Assembly: GCA_947451445.1 (NCBI GenBank)
Contig: CANFZJ010000042.1
Location: 1-13,467, forward strand
DNA from: Comamonadaceae bacterium
GTDB lineage: Bacteria; Pseudomonadota; Gammaproteobacteria; Burkholderiales; Burkholderiaceae_C
Length of the DNA: 13,467 nt
Reading direction: 5' to 3'
Every line of letters begins with the position of its first letter. Position 1 is the first letter of the stretch. A program made the translations under genes and the position numbers. The notes beneath the pieces are model-generated. The model did not search any database and had not been told where the DNA came from. It was given only the letters and a program-made list of their open reading frames with translations. Below are positions 1 to 6,720 of the stretch, piece by piece.

Positions 1-2251
1 CCTTCAGATCGGGCCACTCGGTTTGGTGCCAGCGCTCCAGCCAGTTCAGCACGCGTGCCGCGCCGCCGGTGGTGGTGGTCATGTAGAACTGGTTTTGCTG
101 GGTGCAGGCGGTCACGCCGTCGTCCATCACCATGCCGTTTTCGTCCAGCATCAGGCCGTAACGGCACTTGCCCACGGCAAGTTGCGTCCAGGCGTTGGCG
201 TAGATGCGGTTCAAGAATTCACGCGCATCCGGTCCGTCGATCTGAATCTTGCCCAGGGTCGATGCGTCCATCACCGCCACGCCGTTGCGTGCGGCCAGGC
301 ATTCGCGGTTGACGGCGGCGTGCAGGTCTTCGCCAGGCTTGGCAAAGTACCAGGGCCGCTGCCATTGGCCTACGGGCTCCAGTGCGGCGTTGCGTGCCAC
401 GTGGGAGGCGTGGATGGCGCTGTAGCGGTTGGGGTCAAACAGTTCTTCGCGCATGGTGCCCGCCAGCGCGCCCAGGCTGACCGGGGTGTAGGCCGGGCGG
501 TAGGTGGTGGTGCCGACCTGGTTCACCGGGCGCTTCAGGGCGCGGGCGGTGATGACGAAGCCGTTTACGTTGGACAGCTTGCCCTGGTCGGTGCCAAAGC
601 CCAGCGCGGTATAGCGCTTGACGTGCTCGATGGAGTGGTAGTTCTCGCGCACGGCCAGCTCGATGTCGGCGGCGCTGACGTCGTTCTGGTAGTCCACAAA
701 AGCCTTGGCGCCTTCGCCCTCGGCCTTGCCGTCGGGCAGGCGGAACATCGGGCGCGCCGCCAGCCGTTTGGGCTGGGTGCACATGGGGGCTTGCAGGGTT
801 TGGGGTTTGCCGCAGGCGGCCAGTACCTGCAGCATGGCGTGGGTGGTCTGCGCCAGTGCGGCAGGCAGTTCAAACGCGCCCGTCACTGCGCCTACACAGG
901 CCACGCCCTTGCGGCCCGTGCCGGGGGCTACGAAGGCCGCTACGTCCTCGATCCATTGTGGGCGGCTGCCGTCGTGGCAGAACAAATGCACAGTGGGCGA
1001 CAGGCCACCGGAACTGAGCACCACGTCGCAGACGATGTGCGTGCCGGTGCCTGCCACTTCGTCTTTTGTCGCATGCAGGGGCACCAGGCGCACGCCTTTG
1101 ACCTCGCTGCCGCCAGTGACTTCGGCGATGCCGTGGCCCGCCATGACGGTGTAGCTGCTGTTACGGGCTACCGCGCCGTGCCGCACATCGGCTACGGTGA
1201 CGCTGGCCCCGGCTTTGGCCAGCAGTTCGGCGCATTCGTGGATGAGGTCGCTGGTGCCGCAAATCACCACTTTCTGGCCTACGCGCACGCTGTAGCGCTG
1301 CAAAAAGGTTTGCCCGGCAGACACGGTCATCACGCCCGGCAGGTCGTTGTTGCCAAACACCAGGGGGCGTTCGATGGCACCCGTGGCCAGCACCACCTGG
1401 TGGGCGCGGATTTTGTGCATGCGGTGGCGCGGCAGGTGGGCCTGGCGCTGGTCCGGGGCAATGTGGTCCTGCAGCAGCTCTACCGCCTGCACCAGGTTTT
1501 GCTCGTACATGCCGAAGGCGGTGGTGCGGGCCATCACGGTGACGTGTGGCATGGCGGCCAAGGCCACTAATACCGAGCGGATGTAGGCGTCGCTGTTGCG
1601 GCCATCTATCAGGGCGGTCGGGTCGGACAGCAGCCAGCCGCCGAATTCATTCTGTTCGTCCAGCAATACGGTTTTCAGCCCGGCCTGCCCGGCTTGCAGT
1701 GCGGCCAGCAGACCGCAGGCGCCGCCGCCCACCACCAGCACATCGACGTGGTGGTGCAGGTGGTCGTAGTGCTCAGGGTCGGCCTCGGTGGGCGCATCGC
1801 CAAAACCGGCAAATTTGCGGATCACGGTTTCATACAGCGGCCACAGCTTTTGCGGCCATTTAAAGGTCTTGCTGTAAAAACCGGCAGGCATGAAGCGCGA
1901 GCCCTGGCCCAGCACGGACTTCAAGTCAAAGTCCAGTGACGGCCAGCCCGAGGTGGAGCGGGCGCTCAAGCCATCGTACAGCTCGGCCTGCGTGGCCTTG
2001 ACGTTGGGCGTGGTCAGCGCGCCCACGCCCAGCTGCACCAGTGCGTTGGGCTCTTCGGCCCCGGCGCCGATGATGCCGCGCGGACGGCCGTACTTGAAGC
2101 TGCGTGCCATGCGGCGTACACCGTGGGCCAGCAGGGCCGATGCCAGCGTGTCGCCGGGGTGGCCGGTGTAGTCGCGGCCATCGAAGGTGAATTTAACGGT
2201 GCGGGTCGCGTCGATGCGCGTGCCCGGCTGTTGAACACGGGTGCCGCTCAT
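1..2251 (-). CDS. soxA: Sarcosine oxidase alpha subunit (3' end beyond left edge)
   Basis: Large subunit of heterotetrameric sarcosine oxidase, which converts sarcosine, O2 and tetrahydrofolate to glycine, H2O2 and 5,10-methylene-tetrahydrofolate in the cytoplasm. The reverse frame is open from the ATG at 2251 through the left edge, giving 750 codons; the family is usually about 960-1000 residues, so roughly the last quarter is missing. Visible parts: an N-terminal ferredoxin-like segment (FTFDGRDYTGHPGDTLASAL, about residues 21-40) without cluster cysteines, as usual in this family; a Rossmann dinucleotide-binding motif VLVVGGGACGLLAAL (about 168-182); a second nucleotide-binding stretch VVICGTSD; and the start of the aminomethyltransferase-like (GCV_T) folate domain from about residue 640 (GVAVMDASTLGKIQIDG). 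The start is fixed by the ATGA overlap with the soxD stop, implying translational coupling. The frame shows no lesions. soxG would be expected just outside the window. Confidence 0.95.
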   Translation of the reverse strand, partial: MSGTRVQQPGTRIDATRTVKFTFDGRDYTGHPGDTLASALLAHGVRRMARSFKYGRPRGIIGAGAEEPNALVQLGVGALTTPNVKATQAELYDGLSARSTSGWPSLDFDLKSVLGQGSRFMPAGFYSKTFKWPQKLWPLYETVIRKFAGFGDAPTEADPEHYDHLHHHVDVLVVGGGACGLLAALQAGQAGLKTVLLDEQNEFGGWLLSDPTALIDGRNSDAYIRSVLVALAAMPHVTVMARTTAFGMYEQNLVQAVELLQDHIAPDQRQAHLPRHRMHKIRAHQVVLATGAIERPLVFGNNDLPGVMTVSAGQTFLQRYSVRVGQKVVICGTSDLIHECAELLAKAGASVTVADVRHGAVARNSSYTVMAGHGIAEVTGGSEVKGVRLVPLHATKDEVAGTGTHIVCDVVLSSGGLSPTVHLFCHDGSRPQWIEDVAAFVAPGTGRKGVACVGAVTGAFELPAALAQTTHAMLQVLAACGKPQTLQAPMCTQPKRLAARPMFRLPDGKAEGEGAKAFVDYQNDVSAADIELAVRENYHSIEHVKRYTALGFGTDQGKLSNVNGFVITARALKRPVNQVGTTTYRPAYTPVSLGALAGTMREELFDPNRYSAIHASHVARNAALEPVGQWQRPWYFAKPGEDLHAAVNRECLAARNGVAVMDASTLGKIQIDGPDAREFLNRIYANAWTQLAVGKCRYGLMLDENGMVMDDGVTACTQQNQFYMTTTTGGAARVLNWLERWHQTEWPDLK

Positions 2252-2553
2252 GCTTGCTCCTTGGCCATGTCGGCTAGAAATAACGCCTTGCCTTCGGCCA
2301 GCGTCCAGCTTCCGGCAATTTCGTAGGTGGCGGTGTTGCGCTTCACGGCAAACACCTTACGGCAGGCTGCGGTGTGCTGCCATTGCTCCCAAAACCAGCC
2401 TTTGGTGTTGCGGCGCATGAAAACGTAGTCACCCCAGACGGCATCGTCCACGGCTTCGGGCTGGGTGGGACGGGGAATGTAGGCTTCACCGGCGTTGCTG
2501 AACTCTTCTTCGTCCCGCGTTTCGCCGCAGTGGGGGCAATGCAAAAGAAACAT
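2248..2553 (-). CDS. soxD: Sarcosine oxidase delta subunit
   Basis: Small zinc-binding subunit of heterotetrameric sarcosine oxidase, 101 residues from the ATG at 2553, the normal family size. The N-terminus MFLLHCPHCG is typical, and the four expected zinc ligands are present: Cys6, Cys9, His60 and Cys64 (in WQHTAACRK). The open frame extends upstream to 2694, but the extension is low-complexity repeat sequence. A GGAG Shine-Dalgarno at 2562-2565, eight bases before the ATG at 2553, decides the start. The stop overlaps the soxA start by 4 bp (ATGA). Family knowledge says this subunit is structural and lies against the alpha subunit; it has no catalytic role of its own. Confidence 0.95.
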   Translation of the reverse strand: MFLLHCPHCGETRDEEEFSNAGEAYIPRPTQPEAVDDAVWGDYVFMRRNTKGWFWEQWQHTAACRKVFAVKRNTATYEIAGSWTLAEGKALFLADMAKEQA

Positions 2554-2715
2554 GTAATTAACTCCACAAGTCGTCGCGCACAACGCAACGCAATAAACGA
2601 GACGGACCCTTTCCAGGGACACCGCAGAACTGGCTCTGCCAGGCTGCTGGTGTCGCCCCCTGCAAGGGGGTTGGCGGCCACACGCAGTGGGCAAGACTGG
2701 GGGTGTTCGTCATGG
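2554..2715. repeat. Hairpin-rich spacer between soxB and soxD, probable REP-like dispersed element
   Basis: The 162 bp between the soxB stop and the soxD start encode nothing convincing. They contain consecutive short palindromes: CTGGC/GCCAG around a 3-base loop (2630-2642), CCCCCT/AGGGGG around GCA (2656-2670), and CCCT/AGGG near 2607-2618. I recognise this kind of sequence (a CCCCCTTGCAGGGGG core followed by a GGC-rich palindrome) as a common intergenic repeat in Comamonadaceae genomes; that identification is from memory and was not searched. Adjacent genes of one complex would normally be closer, so the element was probably inserted into the operon. It may stabilise or attenuate the message. 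Confidence 0.55.
2562..2565 (-). promoter_or_regulatory. Shine-Dalgarno (GGAG) of soxD
   Basis: On the minus strand GGAG lies 8 bases upstream of the ATG at 2553. It selects the short soxD start over the longer in-frame start at 2694, which has no such signal. Confidence 0.7.
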
Positions 2716-3975
2716 TCAATGTGCGACGCCAGCAGCGCCGTGTTCGTCGATTAAATGGCCCGTCAAGAAACGGTCTACGGCAAAGGCTTTTGCGAGCTGG
2801 TTGGGCTCCCCTTTGGCCAGCATGTCGGCAAATACGTGGCCTGAGCCAGGGGTGGCCTTGAAGCCGCCCGTGCCCCAGCCGCAGTTGAAGAACAGGCCCT
2901 GCACGGCGGTCTTGGAGATGATGGGGCAGGCGTCCGGCGTCACATCCACAATGCCGCCCCACTGGCGGTTCATGCGCACGCGGGAGAACTGGGGGAACAG
3001 CTCGATGATGGCGGCGGCGGTGTGTTCGATCACGTGCGGGCTGCCGCGCTGGCCGTAACCCACGTAGCTGTCGATACCCGCGCCAATCACCAGCTCGCCC
3101 TTGTCGGACTGGCTCAGGTAGCCGTGCACGGCGTTGGACATGATCACGGTGTCGATCACGCGCTGCATAGATTCAGACACAAATGCCTGCAGCGGGTGGC
3201 TTTCCAGCGGCATGCGCAGCCCGGCCATCGTGGCCAGTACCGAAGAGTGCCCGGCGGCTACGCAGCCCACGCGGTCGGTCCTGACTGCGCCCAGGTTGGT
3301 TTGCAGGCCACGGATCTTGCCGCCCTGGATGTCCATGCCGGTGACTTCGCAGCCCTCAATCAAATCCACGCCCAGGCGGCTGGCAGCGCGGGCAAAGCCC
3401 CGGGCCACGGCGTCGTGGTGGGCAATGCCGGCGCGGGGCTGCCAGCTGGCACCCAGCACCGGGAAGCGGCGGCTGCGGCTGCAGTCCAGCTGGGGGATTT
3501 TTTCTTTTACTTCTTGCGCGTTCAGCACATGGGCGTCGATGCCTTGCAGCGCATTCGCGTTGACCCGGCGTTCGATGTCGCGCATGTCCTGCAGGGTATG
3601 GCCCAGGTTGAACACGCCGCGCTGGCTAAACATCACGTTGAAGTTCAGGTCCTCGGTCAGGCCTTCCCAGAGCTTCAACGAATGCTCGTAAATGGCCGCC
3701 GACTCGTCCCACAGGTAGTTGGAGCGCACGATGGTGGTGTTGCGGGCCGTGTTGCCGCCGCCCAGGTAGCCTTTTTCCAGCACCGCGATCTTGCCGACCT
3801 CGGGGTGGTTTTTGGCCAGGTAATAGGCTGTGGCCAGGCCATGCCCGCCGCCGCCGACGATCACCACGTCGTAGGAAGGTTTCAGGGCCACCCGTTCCCA
3901 GGCGGGTTCCCAGGTTTGGTGGTTTTTAAAGCCGTGCTTGAGCAGGCTCCAGAGGGAGTAGTTTTGGCCGCGCAT
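2716..3975 (-). CDS. soxB: Sarcosine oxidase beta subunit
   Basis: FAD/FMN-binding subunit of heterotetrameric sarcosine oxidase, 419 residues from the ATG at 3975, close to the family norm of about 405-420. The Rossmann motif VVIVGGGGHGLATAYYLAK sits at residues 37-55. The conserved HDAV block is at 187-190 (GIAHHDAVARGFARAA); its His187 aligns with the histidine that carries covalent FMN in characterised enzymes. The tail NCGWGTGGFKATPGSG is the usual FAD-closing motif of the DAO family. Sarcosine is oxidised at FAD, and electrons pass through FMN to oxygen. A TTG at 3999 would add eight residues (ISPHENP leader), but the ATG begins the family-typical MRGQNYSLWSLL and is preferred. First gene of the visible operon; a divergent promoter region lies upstream. 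Confidence 0.95.
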   Translation of the reverse strand: MRGQNYSLWSLLKHGFKNHQTWEPAWERVALKPSYDVVIVGGGGHGLATAYYLAKNHPEVGKIAVLEKGYLGGGNTARNTTIVRSNYLWDESAAIYEHSLKLWEGLTEDLNFNVMFSQRGVFNLGHTLQDMRDIERRVNANALQGIDAHVLNAQEVKEKIPQLDCSRSRRFPVLGASWQPRAGIAHHDAVARGFARAASRLGVDLIEGCEVTGMDIQGGKIRGLQTNLGAVRTDRVGCVAAGHSSVLATMAGLRMPLESHPLQAFVSESMQRVIDTVIMSNAVHGYLSQSDKGELVIGAGIDSYVGYGQRGSPHVIEHTAAAIIELFPQFSRVRMNRQWGGIVDVTPDACPIISKTAVQGLFFNCGWGTGGFKATPGSGHVFADMLAKGEPNQLAKAFAVDRFLTGHLIDEHGAAGVAH

Positions 3976-4095
3976 GGGGTTCTCGTGGGGGCTAATCAAT
4001 GGTGTTCATTGTTGGATGCCCTCCGTGTGTCACCTTGCGCCATGCGGACGTGCACTTGTCCAAATTCGACACGGTCCCTGTTTTAAAATCAGACG
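3976..4095. promoter_or_regulatory. Divergent intergenic region between soxB and algH
   Basis: This 120-bp gap must hold the upstream signals of both the sox operon (leftward) and the algH cluster (rightward). A small inverted repeat CAATG-N5-CATTG at 3997-4011 lies 22-36 bases upstream of the soxB ATG and is a possible operator. A TAAAAT hexamer at 4084-4089 could be the -10 of algH, but no well-spaced -35 is visible. I see no terminator. Confidence 0.4.
4084..4089 (+). promoter_or_regulatory. Candidate -10 hexamer of the algH-ruvX-pyrR cluster
   Basis: TAAAAT ends six bases before the ATG at 4096. Transcription from it would begin at or very near that ATG. Candidate -35 sequences (TTGTCC at 4056, TTCGAC at 4065) are badly spaced (22 and 13 bases), so the call is weak. 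Confidence 0.25.
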
Positions 4096-4695
4096 ATGAC
4101 CGCTGACACCTCCCCCATGAACCTGACGCATCACTTTTTGATTGCGATGCCCGGCCTGGAGGACGACGCCTTTGCCAAAAGCGTGGTTTACCTGTGTGAA
4201 CACAGCCCGCGTGGCGCGATGGGCTTGGTCATCAACAAACCCAGCGACATCAGCCTGAAGACCCTGTTCGACAAGGTGGACCTGCCGCTGCGCCGCGCTG
4301 ACCTGACCGACAGCCCCGTGTTCCAGGGTGGCCCGGTGCAGACCGAGCGTGGTTTTGTGCTGCACGAGGCCTTTGTTGCCAGCGATATCGACCCTAGCGA
4401 GTCGGTCTACGCCGCCACCATGGCCATCCCCGGTGGGCTGGAGATGACTACCTCCAAAGACGTGCTGGAAGCCATGTCCGCCGGGGCAGGGCCGCGCCGG
4501 GTGCTGGTCTCGCTGGGCTATTCGGCCTGGGGCGAGGGCCAGTTGGAGGCCGAACTGGGCGAGAACAGCTGGCTGACGGTCGATGCCGATCTGGGGGTGA
4601 TCTTCGATACCCCCGTAGCCGAGCGCTACGACAAGGCCTTGATGTTGCTCGGTCTCCAATCCTGGATGCTGTCCCCCGAAGCGGGCCACGCATGA
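4096..4695 (+). CDS. algH: YqgE/AlgH family protein (UPF0301/DUF179)
   Basis: A 199-residue protein of the YqgE/AlgH family, a single-domain cytoplasmic fold of unknown biochemical function that is almost always next to yqgF/ruvX. Recognisable family blocks are HHFLIAMPGLEDDAFAKSVVYLCEH (read from residue 11, quoted here by family pattern), GAMGLVINKP, VFQGGPVQTERGFVLH and the ending RYDKALMLLGL. Two starts are possible, the ATG at 4096 and another at 4117 (MNLTHHF); neither has a clear Shine-Dalgarno. A TAAAAT hexamer six bases before 4096 raises the chance of a leaderless message. The name AlgH comes from a Pseudomonas alginate-regulation link that does not establish a role here. The stop overlaps the ruvX start by 4 bp (ATGA), so the two are probably co-translated. 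Confidence 0.92.
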   Translation: MTADTSPMNLTHHFLIAMPGLEDDAFAKSVVYLCEHSPRGAMGLVINKPSDISLKTLFDKVDLPLRRADLTDSPVFQGGPVQTERGFVLHEAFVASDIDPSESVYAATMAIPGGLEMTTSKDVLEAMSAGAGPRRVLVSLGYSAWGEGQLEAELGENSWLTVDADLGVIFDTPVAERYDKALMLLGLQSWMLSPEAGHA

Positions 4696-5096
4696 CGGAG
4701 CCCATCCCCGCCCATCTGCAGTCCTTTTTGGCCTTCGATTACGGCCAAAAACGTACCGGCGTTGCCGTTGGCAACCGCTTTACCCGAACCGCCACGCCGC
4801 AGGGCACGATCAAGGCCGAGGGCGATGCCCGGTTTGTGCCCATCGCGGCCAGTGTCAAGGAATGGCAGCCCGATGCCATCGTGGTCGGCGTGCCGTTCCA
4901 CCCCGACGGGGCGGCCCACGACAACACCCGCCGCGCGCAAAAGTTCGCCCGCCAGCTGCGTGGCCGCTTCAACCTGCCGGTTTTTGAGGTGGATGAGCGC
5001 TACAGCACCACCGAAGCGCTGGAGATGGGTGCCAAAGACGCCGATGCCGCTGCGGCCTGCATCATCCTGGAACAATTTTTGAGGAGTATTCCGTGA
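4692..5096 (+). CDS. ruvX: YqgF/RuvX family putative pre-16S rRNA nuclease
   Basis: A 134-residue RNase H-fold protein of the YqgF/RuvX family. E. coli YqgF is needed for 5'-end maturation of 16S rRNA; other members have been proposed as Holliday-junction resolvases. The expected acidic residues are in place: Asp16 in LAFDYGQKRTGVAVGN, Glu102 in VDERYST, and Asp118 in DADAAAACIILEQFL. The length is normal. The start overlaps the algH stop (ATGA) and the stop overlaps the pyrR start (GTGA), so the gene sits in a translationally coupled trio. No Shine-Dalgarno is obvious at its own start, consistent with coupling. It is most likely active, with no missing key residue. Confidence 0.93.
   Translation: MTEPIPAHLQSFLAFDYGQKRTGVAVGNRFTRTATPQGTIKAEGDARFVPIAASVKEWQPDAIVVGVPFHPDGAAHDNTRRAQKFARQLRGRFNLPVFEVDERYSTTEALEMGAKDADAAAACIILEQFLRSIP
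5081..5086 (+). promoter_or_regulatory. Shine-Dalgarno (GAGGAG) of pyrR, fixing a GTG start
   Basis: GAGGAG lies inside the end of ruvX, six bases before the GTG at 5093. It is the strongest ribosome binding site in the cluster and supports starting PyrR upstream of the in-frame repeat segment rather than after it. Confidence 0.75.
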
Positions 5097-5674
5097 GCAC
5101 ATTGAGCGACGCCGGGCCGCCCCAAGGCGGGAAGGCCCCCACGGGGGGCAGCGCAGTACGCGAAGCGACAAGCGTGGGGGCACTTTTGCTTGATGCTGAA
5201 GCGCTGTACCTTGAGCTTTTAAGAGGTGTCAGGGCTTTGTTGAAACCCGATACCCGCCTGGTCGGTATTACCTCCGGCGGGGCCTGGCTGGCCGAGCGCC
5301 TGCAGGCCGACTTGCAACTGCCCGGCAAGGCCGGTGTGATTTCAAGCGCCATGCACCGCGACGACTTCTCGCAGCGCGGCATGGTCTCGGGCGGCGGCGG
5401 GCAAACCGCGCTGGCCTTTGACGTGAACGGGGCCGACATCATCCTGCTGGACGACGTGGTCTACACCGGGCGCACCATCCGCGCCGTGCTCAACGAGCTA
5501 TTTGACTTTGGCCGTCCGGCCAGCGTCCACCTGGCGGTGCTGGTAGACCGGGGCGGACGCCAGCTGCCCATCCAGCCCGACTTTGCCGCCGCCCGTGTCG
5601 CTTTGCCTGCCGCCCAGCAACTGGCCCTGGCGCGCAGCACCGCTGGTGCCTTCAGCTTCAACCTGGAAGGCTGA
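5093..5674 (+). CDS. pyrR: PyrR bifunctional protein (pyr operon regulator / uracil phosphoribosyltransferase) with repeat-derived N-terminal insert
   Basis: A 193-residue type I phosphoribosyltransferase of the PyrR family. The PRPP-binding motif is LDDVVYTGRTIRA (119-131), and the Rossmann strand LVGITSGGAWLAERL is at 56-70. In Firmicutes PyrR binds pyr mRNA and also makes UMP from uracil; its regulatory role in proteobacteria is less certain. Its position directly before pyrB fits a pyrimidine role. The GTG start has a good Shine-Dalgarno. Residues 6-30 (Gly/Pro/Ala/Ser-rich, starting DAGPPQGGKAPTGG) are encoded by a GC-rich repeat-like segment lying between MSTLS and LLLDAEALY. Without them the protein would be about 168 residues, the normal family length. 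The insert is in frame and the fold downstream is intact, so the protein is probably functional with a disordered N-terminal tail. pyrB begins 7 bases after the stop. Confidence 0.9.
   Translation: MSTLSDAGPPQGGKAPTGGSAVREATSVGALLLDAEALYLELLRGVRALLKPDTRLVGITSGGAWLAERLQADLQLPGKAGVISSAMHRDDFSQRGMVSGGGGQTALAFDVNGADIILLDDVVYTGRTIRAVLNELFDFGRPASVHLAVLVDRGGRQLPIQPDFAAARVALPAAQQLALARSTAGAFSFNLEG
5108..5182 (+). repeat. REP-like palindromic repeat inside the 5' end of pyrR
   Basis: A 75-nt GC-rich stretch (25 codons) lies between the fifth codon of pyrR and the conserved LLLDAEALY. It contains the palindromic core GCCCCC-ACG-GGGGGC (about 5134-5148) and ends in GCGTGGGGGC. I recognise this pattern (GCCGCCCCAAGGC, CCCCC/GGGGG hairpin, CGCGAAGCG, GCGTGGGGGC) as a repeat frequent between genes in Comamonadaceae. 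That is recall, not a search. Its length is a multiple of three and it has no stop in the pyrR frame. Confidence 0.65.
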
Positions 5675-5681
5675 ACCTTTT

Positions 5682-6647
5682 ATGCTCTACAAACGCAACA
5701 ACCCCCAACTCAACCAACACGGTGAGCTGATCCACCTGCTGTCCACCGAAGGCCTGCCCAAGGACATCCTGACGCAGATTCTGGACACCGCCGCCAACTT
5801 CGTCAGCGTCAATGACCGCGAGGTCAAAAAAGTGCCGATGCTGCGCGGCAAGAGCGTGTTCAACCTGTTTTTCGAGAACAGCACCCGCACCCGCACCACC
5901 TTCGACATCGCCGCCAAGCGCCTCAGCGCCGACGTGATCAATCTCGATATCGCCCGCTCCAGCGCTGCCAAGGGCGAGTCGCTGCTGGACACCATCGCCA
6001 ACCTCAGCGCCATGGCTGCTGACATCTTCGTGGTGCGGCACAGCGAATCCGGCGCGCCCTATTTGATCGCCCAGCACGTCGCGCCGCACGTCCACGTGGT
6101 CAACGCAGGCGATGGCCGCCACGCGCACCCTACGCAGGGTTTGCTGGACATGTACACCATCCGGCACTACAAAAAAGACTTCAGCAACCTCACCGTGGCC
6201 ATCGTGGGCGACGTGCTGCACTCGCGCGTGGCGCGCTCCGACATCCATGCGCTGACCACCCTGGGCTGCGCCGAAGTGCGCGTGGTCGGCCCCAAAACCC
6301 TGGTGCCTGCCGACATGGCGCAGATGGGCGTGCGCGTCTGCCACACGCTGGAAGAGGGCATCAAGGACTGCGACGTGGTCATCATGCTGCGCCTGCAAAA
6401 CGAGCGCATGAGCGGCGCGCTGCTGCCGTCCAGCCAGGAATTCTTCCGCAGCTTCGGTTTGACCCCCGAAAAACTAGCCTTGGCCAAGCCCGACGCCATC
6501 GTGATGCACCCCGGCCCGATCAACCGGGGCGTGGAAATCGCCTCCGACGTGGTTGATGGCAAGCAAAGCGTGATCCTGCCGCAGGTGACGTTTGGCATCG
6601 CCGTGCGCATGGCGGTGATGGGCATCGTCGCCGGGAACGAGGCCTGA
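5682..6647 (+). CDS. pyrB: Aspartate carbamoyltransferase catalytic subunit
   Basis: A 321-residue ATCase catalytic chain, which joins carbamoyl phosphate and L-aspartate to make N-carbamoyl-aspartate, the first committed step of pyrimidine synthesis. The carbamoyl-phosphate loop FFENSTRTRTTF is at 63-74, HPTQGLLDMYT begins at 149, and HPGPINRGVEI lies near the C-terminus. The ATG at 5682 (MLYKRNNPQLN) starts 7 bases after pyrR; the frame extends upstream to 5583, but that part is inside pyrR. GGAAGG is 11 bases upstream, a long spacing. The N-terminal extension before HLLSTEG and the adjacent dihydroorotase-like gene mark it as the class that forms a PyrB-PyrC' dodecamer, as in Pseudomonas, rather than the E. 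coli PyrB-PyrI enzyme; no pyrI is present. It is followed by a ~60-bp intergenic repeat before its partner gene. Confidence 0.96.
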   Translation: MLYKRNNPQLNQHGELIHLLSTEGLPKDILTQILDTAANFVSVNDREVKKVPMLRGKSVFNLFFENSTRTRTTFDIAAKRLSADVINLDIARSSAAKGESLLDTIANLSAMAADIFVVRHSESGAPYLIAQHVAPHVHVVNAGDGRHAHPTQGLLDMYTIRHYKKDFSNLTVAIVGDVLHSRVARSDIHALTTLGCAEVRVVGPKTLVPADMAQMGVRVCHTLEEGIKDCDVVIMLRLQNERMSGALLPSSQEFFRSFGLTPEKLALAKPDAIVMHPGPINRGVEIASDVVDGKQSVILPQVTFGIAVRMAVMGIVAGNEA

Positions 6648-6654
6648 CCTTGTT

Positions 6655-6717
6655 TGCTATTCAATTCATAGCTACTTGCGCAGGTACTACCTGCGCTAGA
6701 GCCCTATTTGGCTTAAA
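6655..6717 (+). repeat. Intergenic repeat, copy 1 (between pyrB and pyrC')
   Basis: First of five same-orientation copies of a ~60-bp repeat. Common pattern: GCTAT, a short A/T run, TAGCT, then an imperfect hairpin of GCGC arms, then CCTATTT and TTAAA. Here the hairpin is a perfect 8-bp stem GCGCAGGT/ACCTGCGC with a 3-base loop at 6678-6696. The copy fills nearly the whole 73-bp gap and ends three bases before the pyrC' ATG. Confidence 0.85.
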
Positions 6718-6720
6718 TTC

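Noticed and set aside
23..1570. Long plus-strand reading frame of 515 codons
   Set aside because: It is antisense to soxA, rich in Ala, Gly, His and Val, and has no recognisable domain; the minus-strand frame reads as an intact sarcosine oxidase alpha subunit.
2554..2694. Upstream extension of soxD to 2694
   Set aside because: The extension is repeat sequence and unlike SoxD; a GGAG eight bases before the ATG at 2553 and the MFLLHCPHCG start settle the shorter form.
3997..4011. CAATG-N5-CATTG upstream of soxB as a definite regulator site
   Set aside because: Five-base arms are expected by chance at this frequency and no regulator gene is nearby; kept only as a remark in the intergenic entry.
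3022..4086. Plus-strand reading frame of 354 codons
   Set aside because: Antisense to soxB with the His/Ala/Val-rich look of a GC-driven shadow frame; it also runs into the divergent promoter region.
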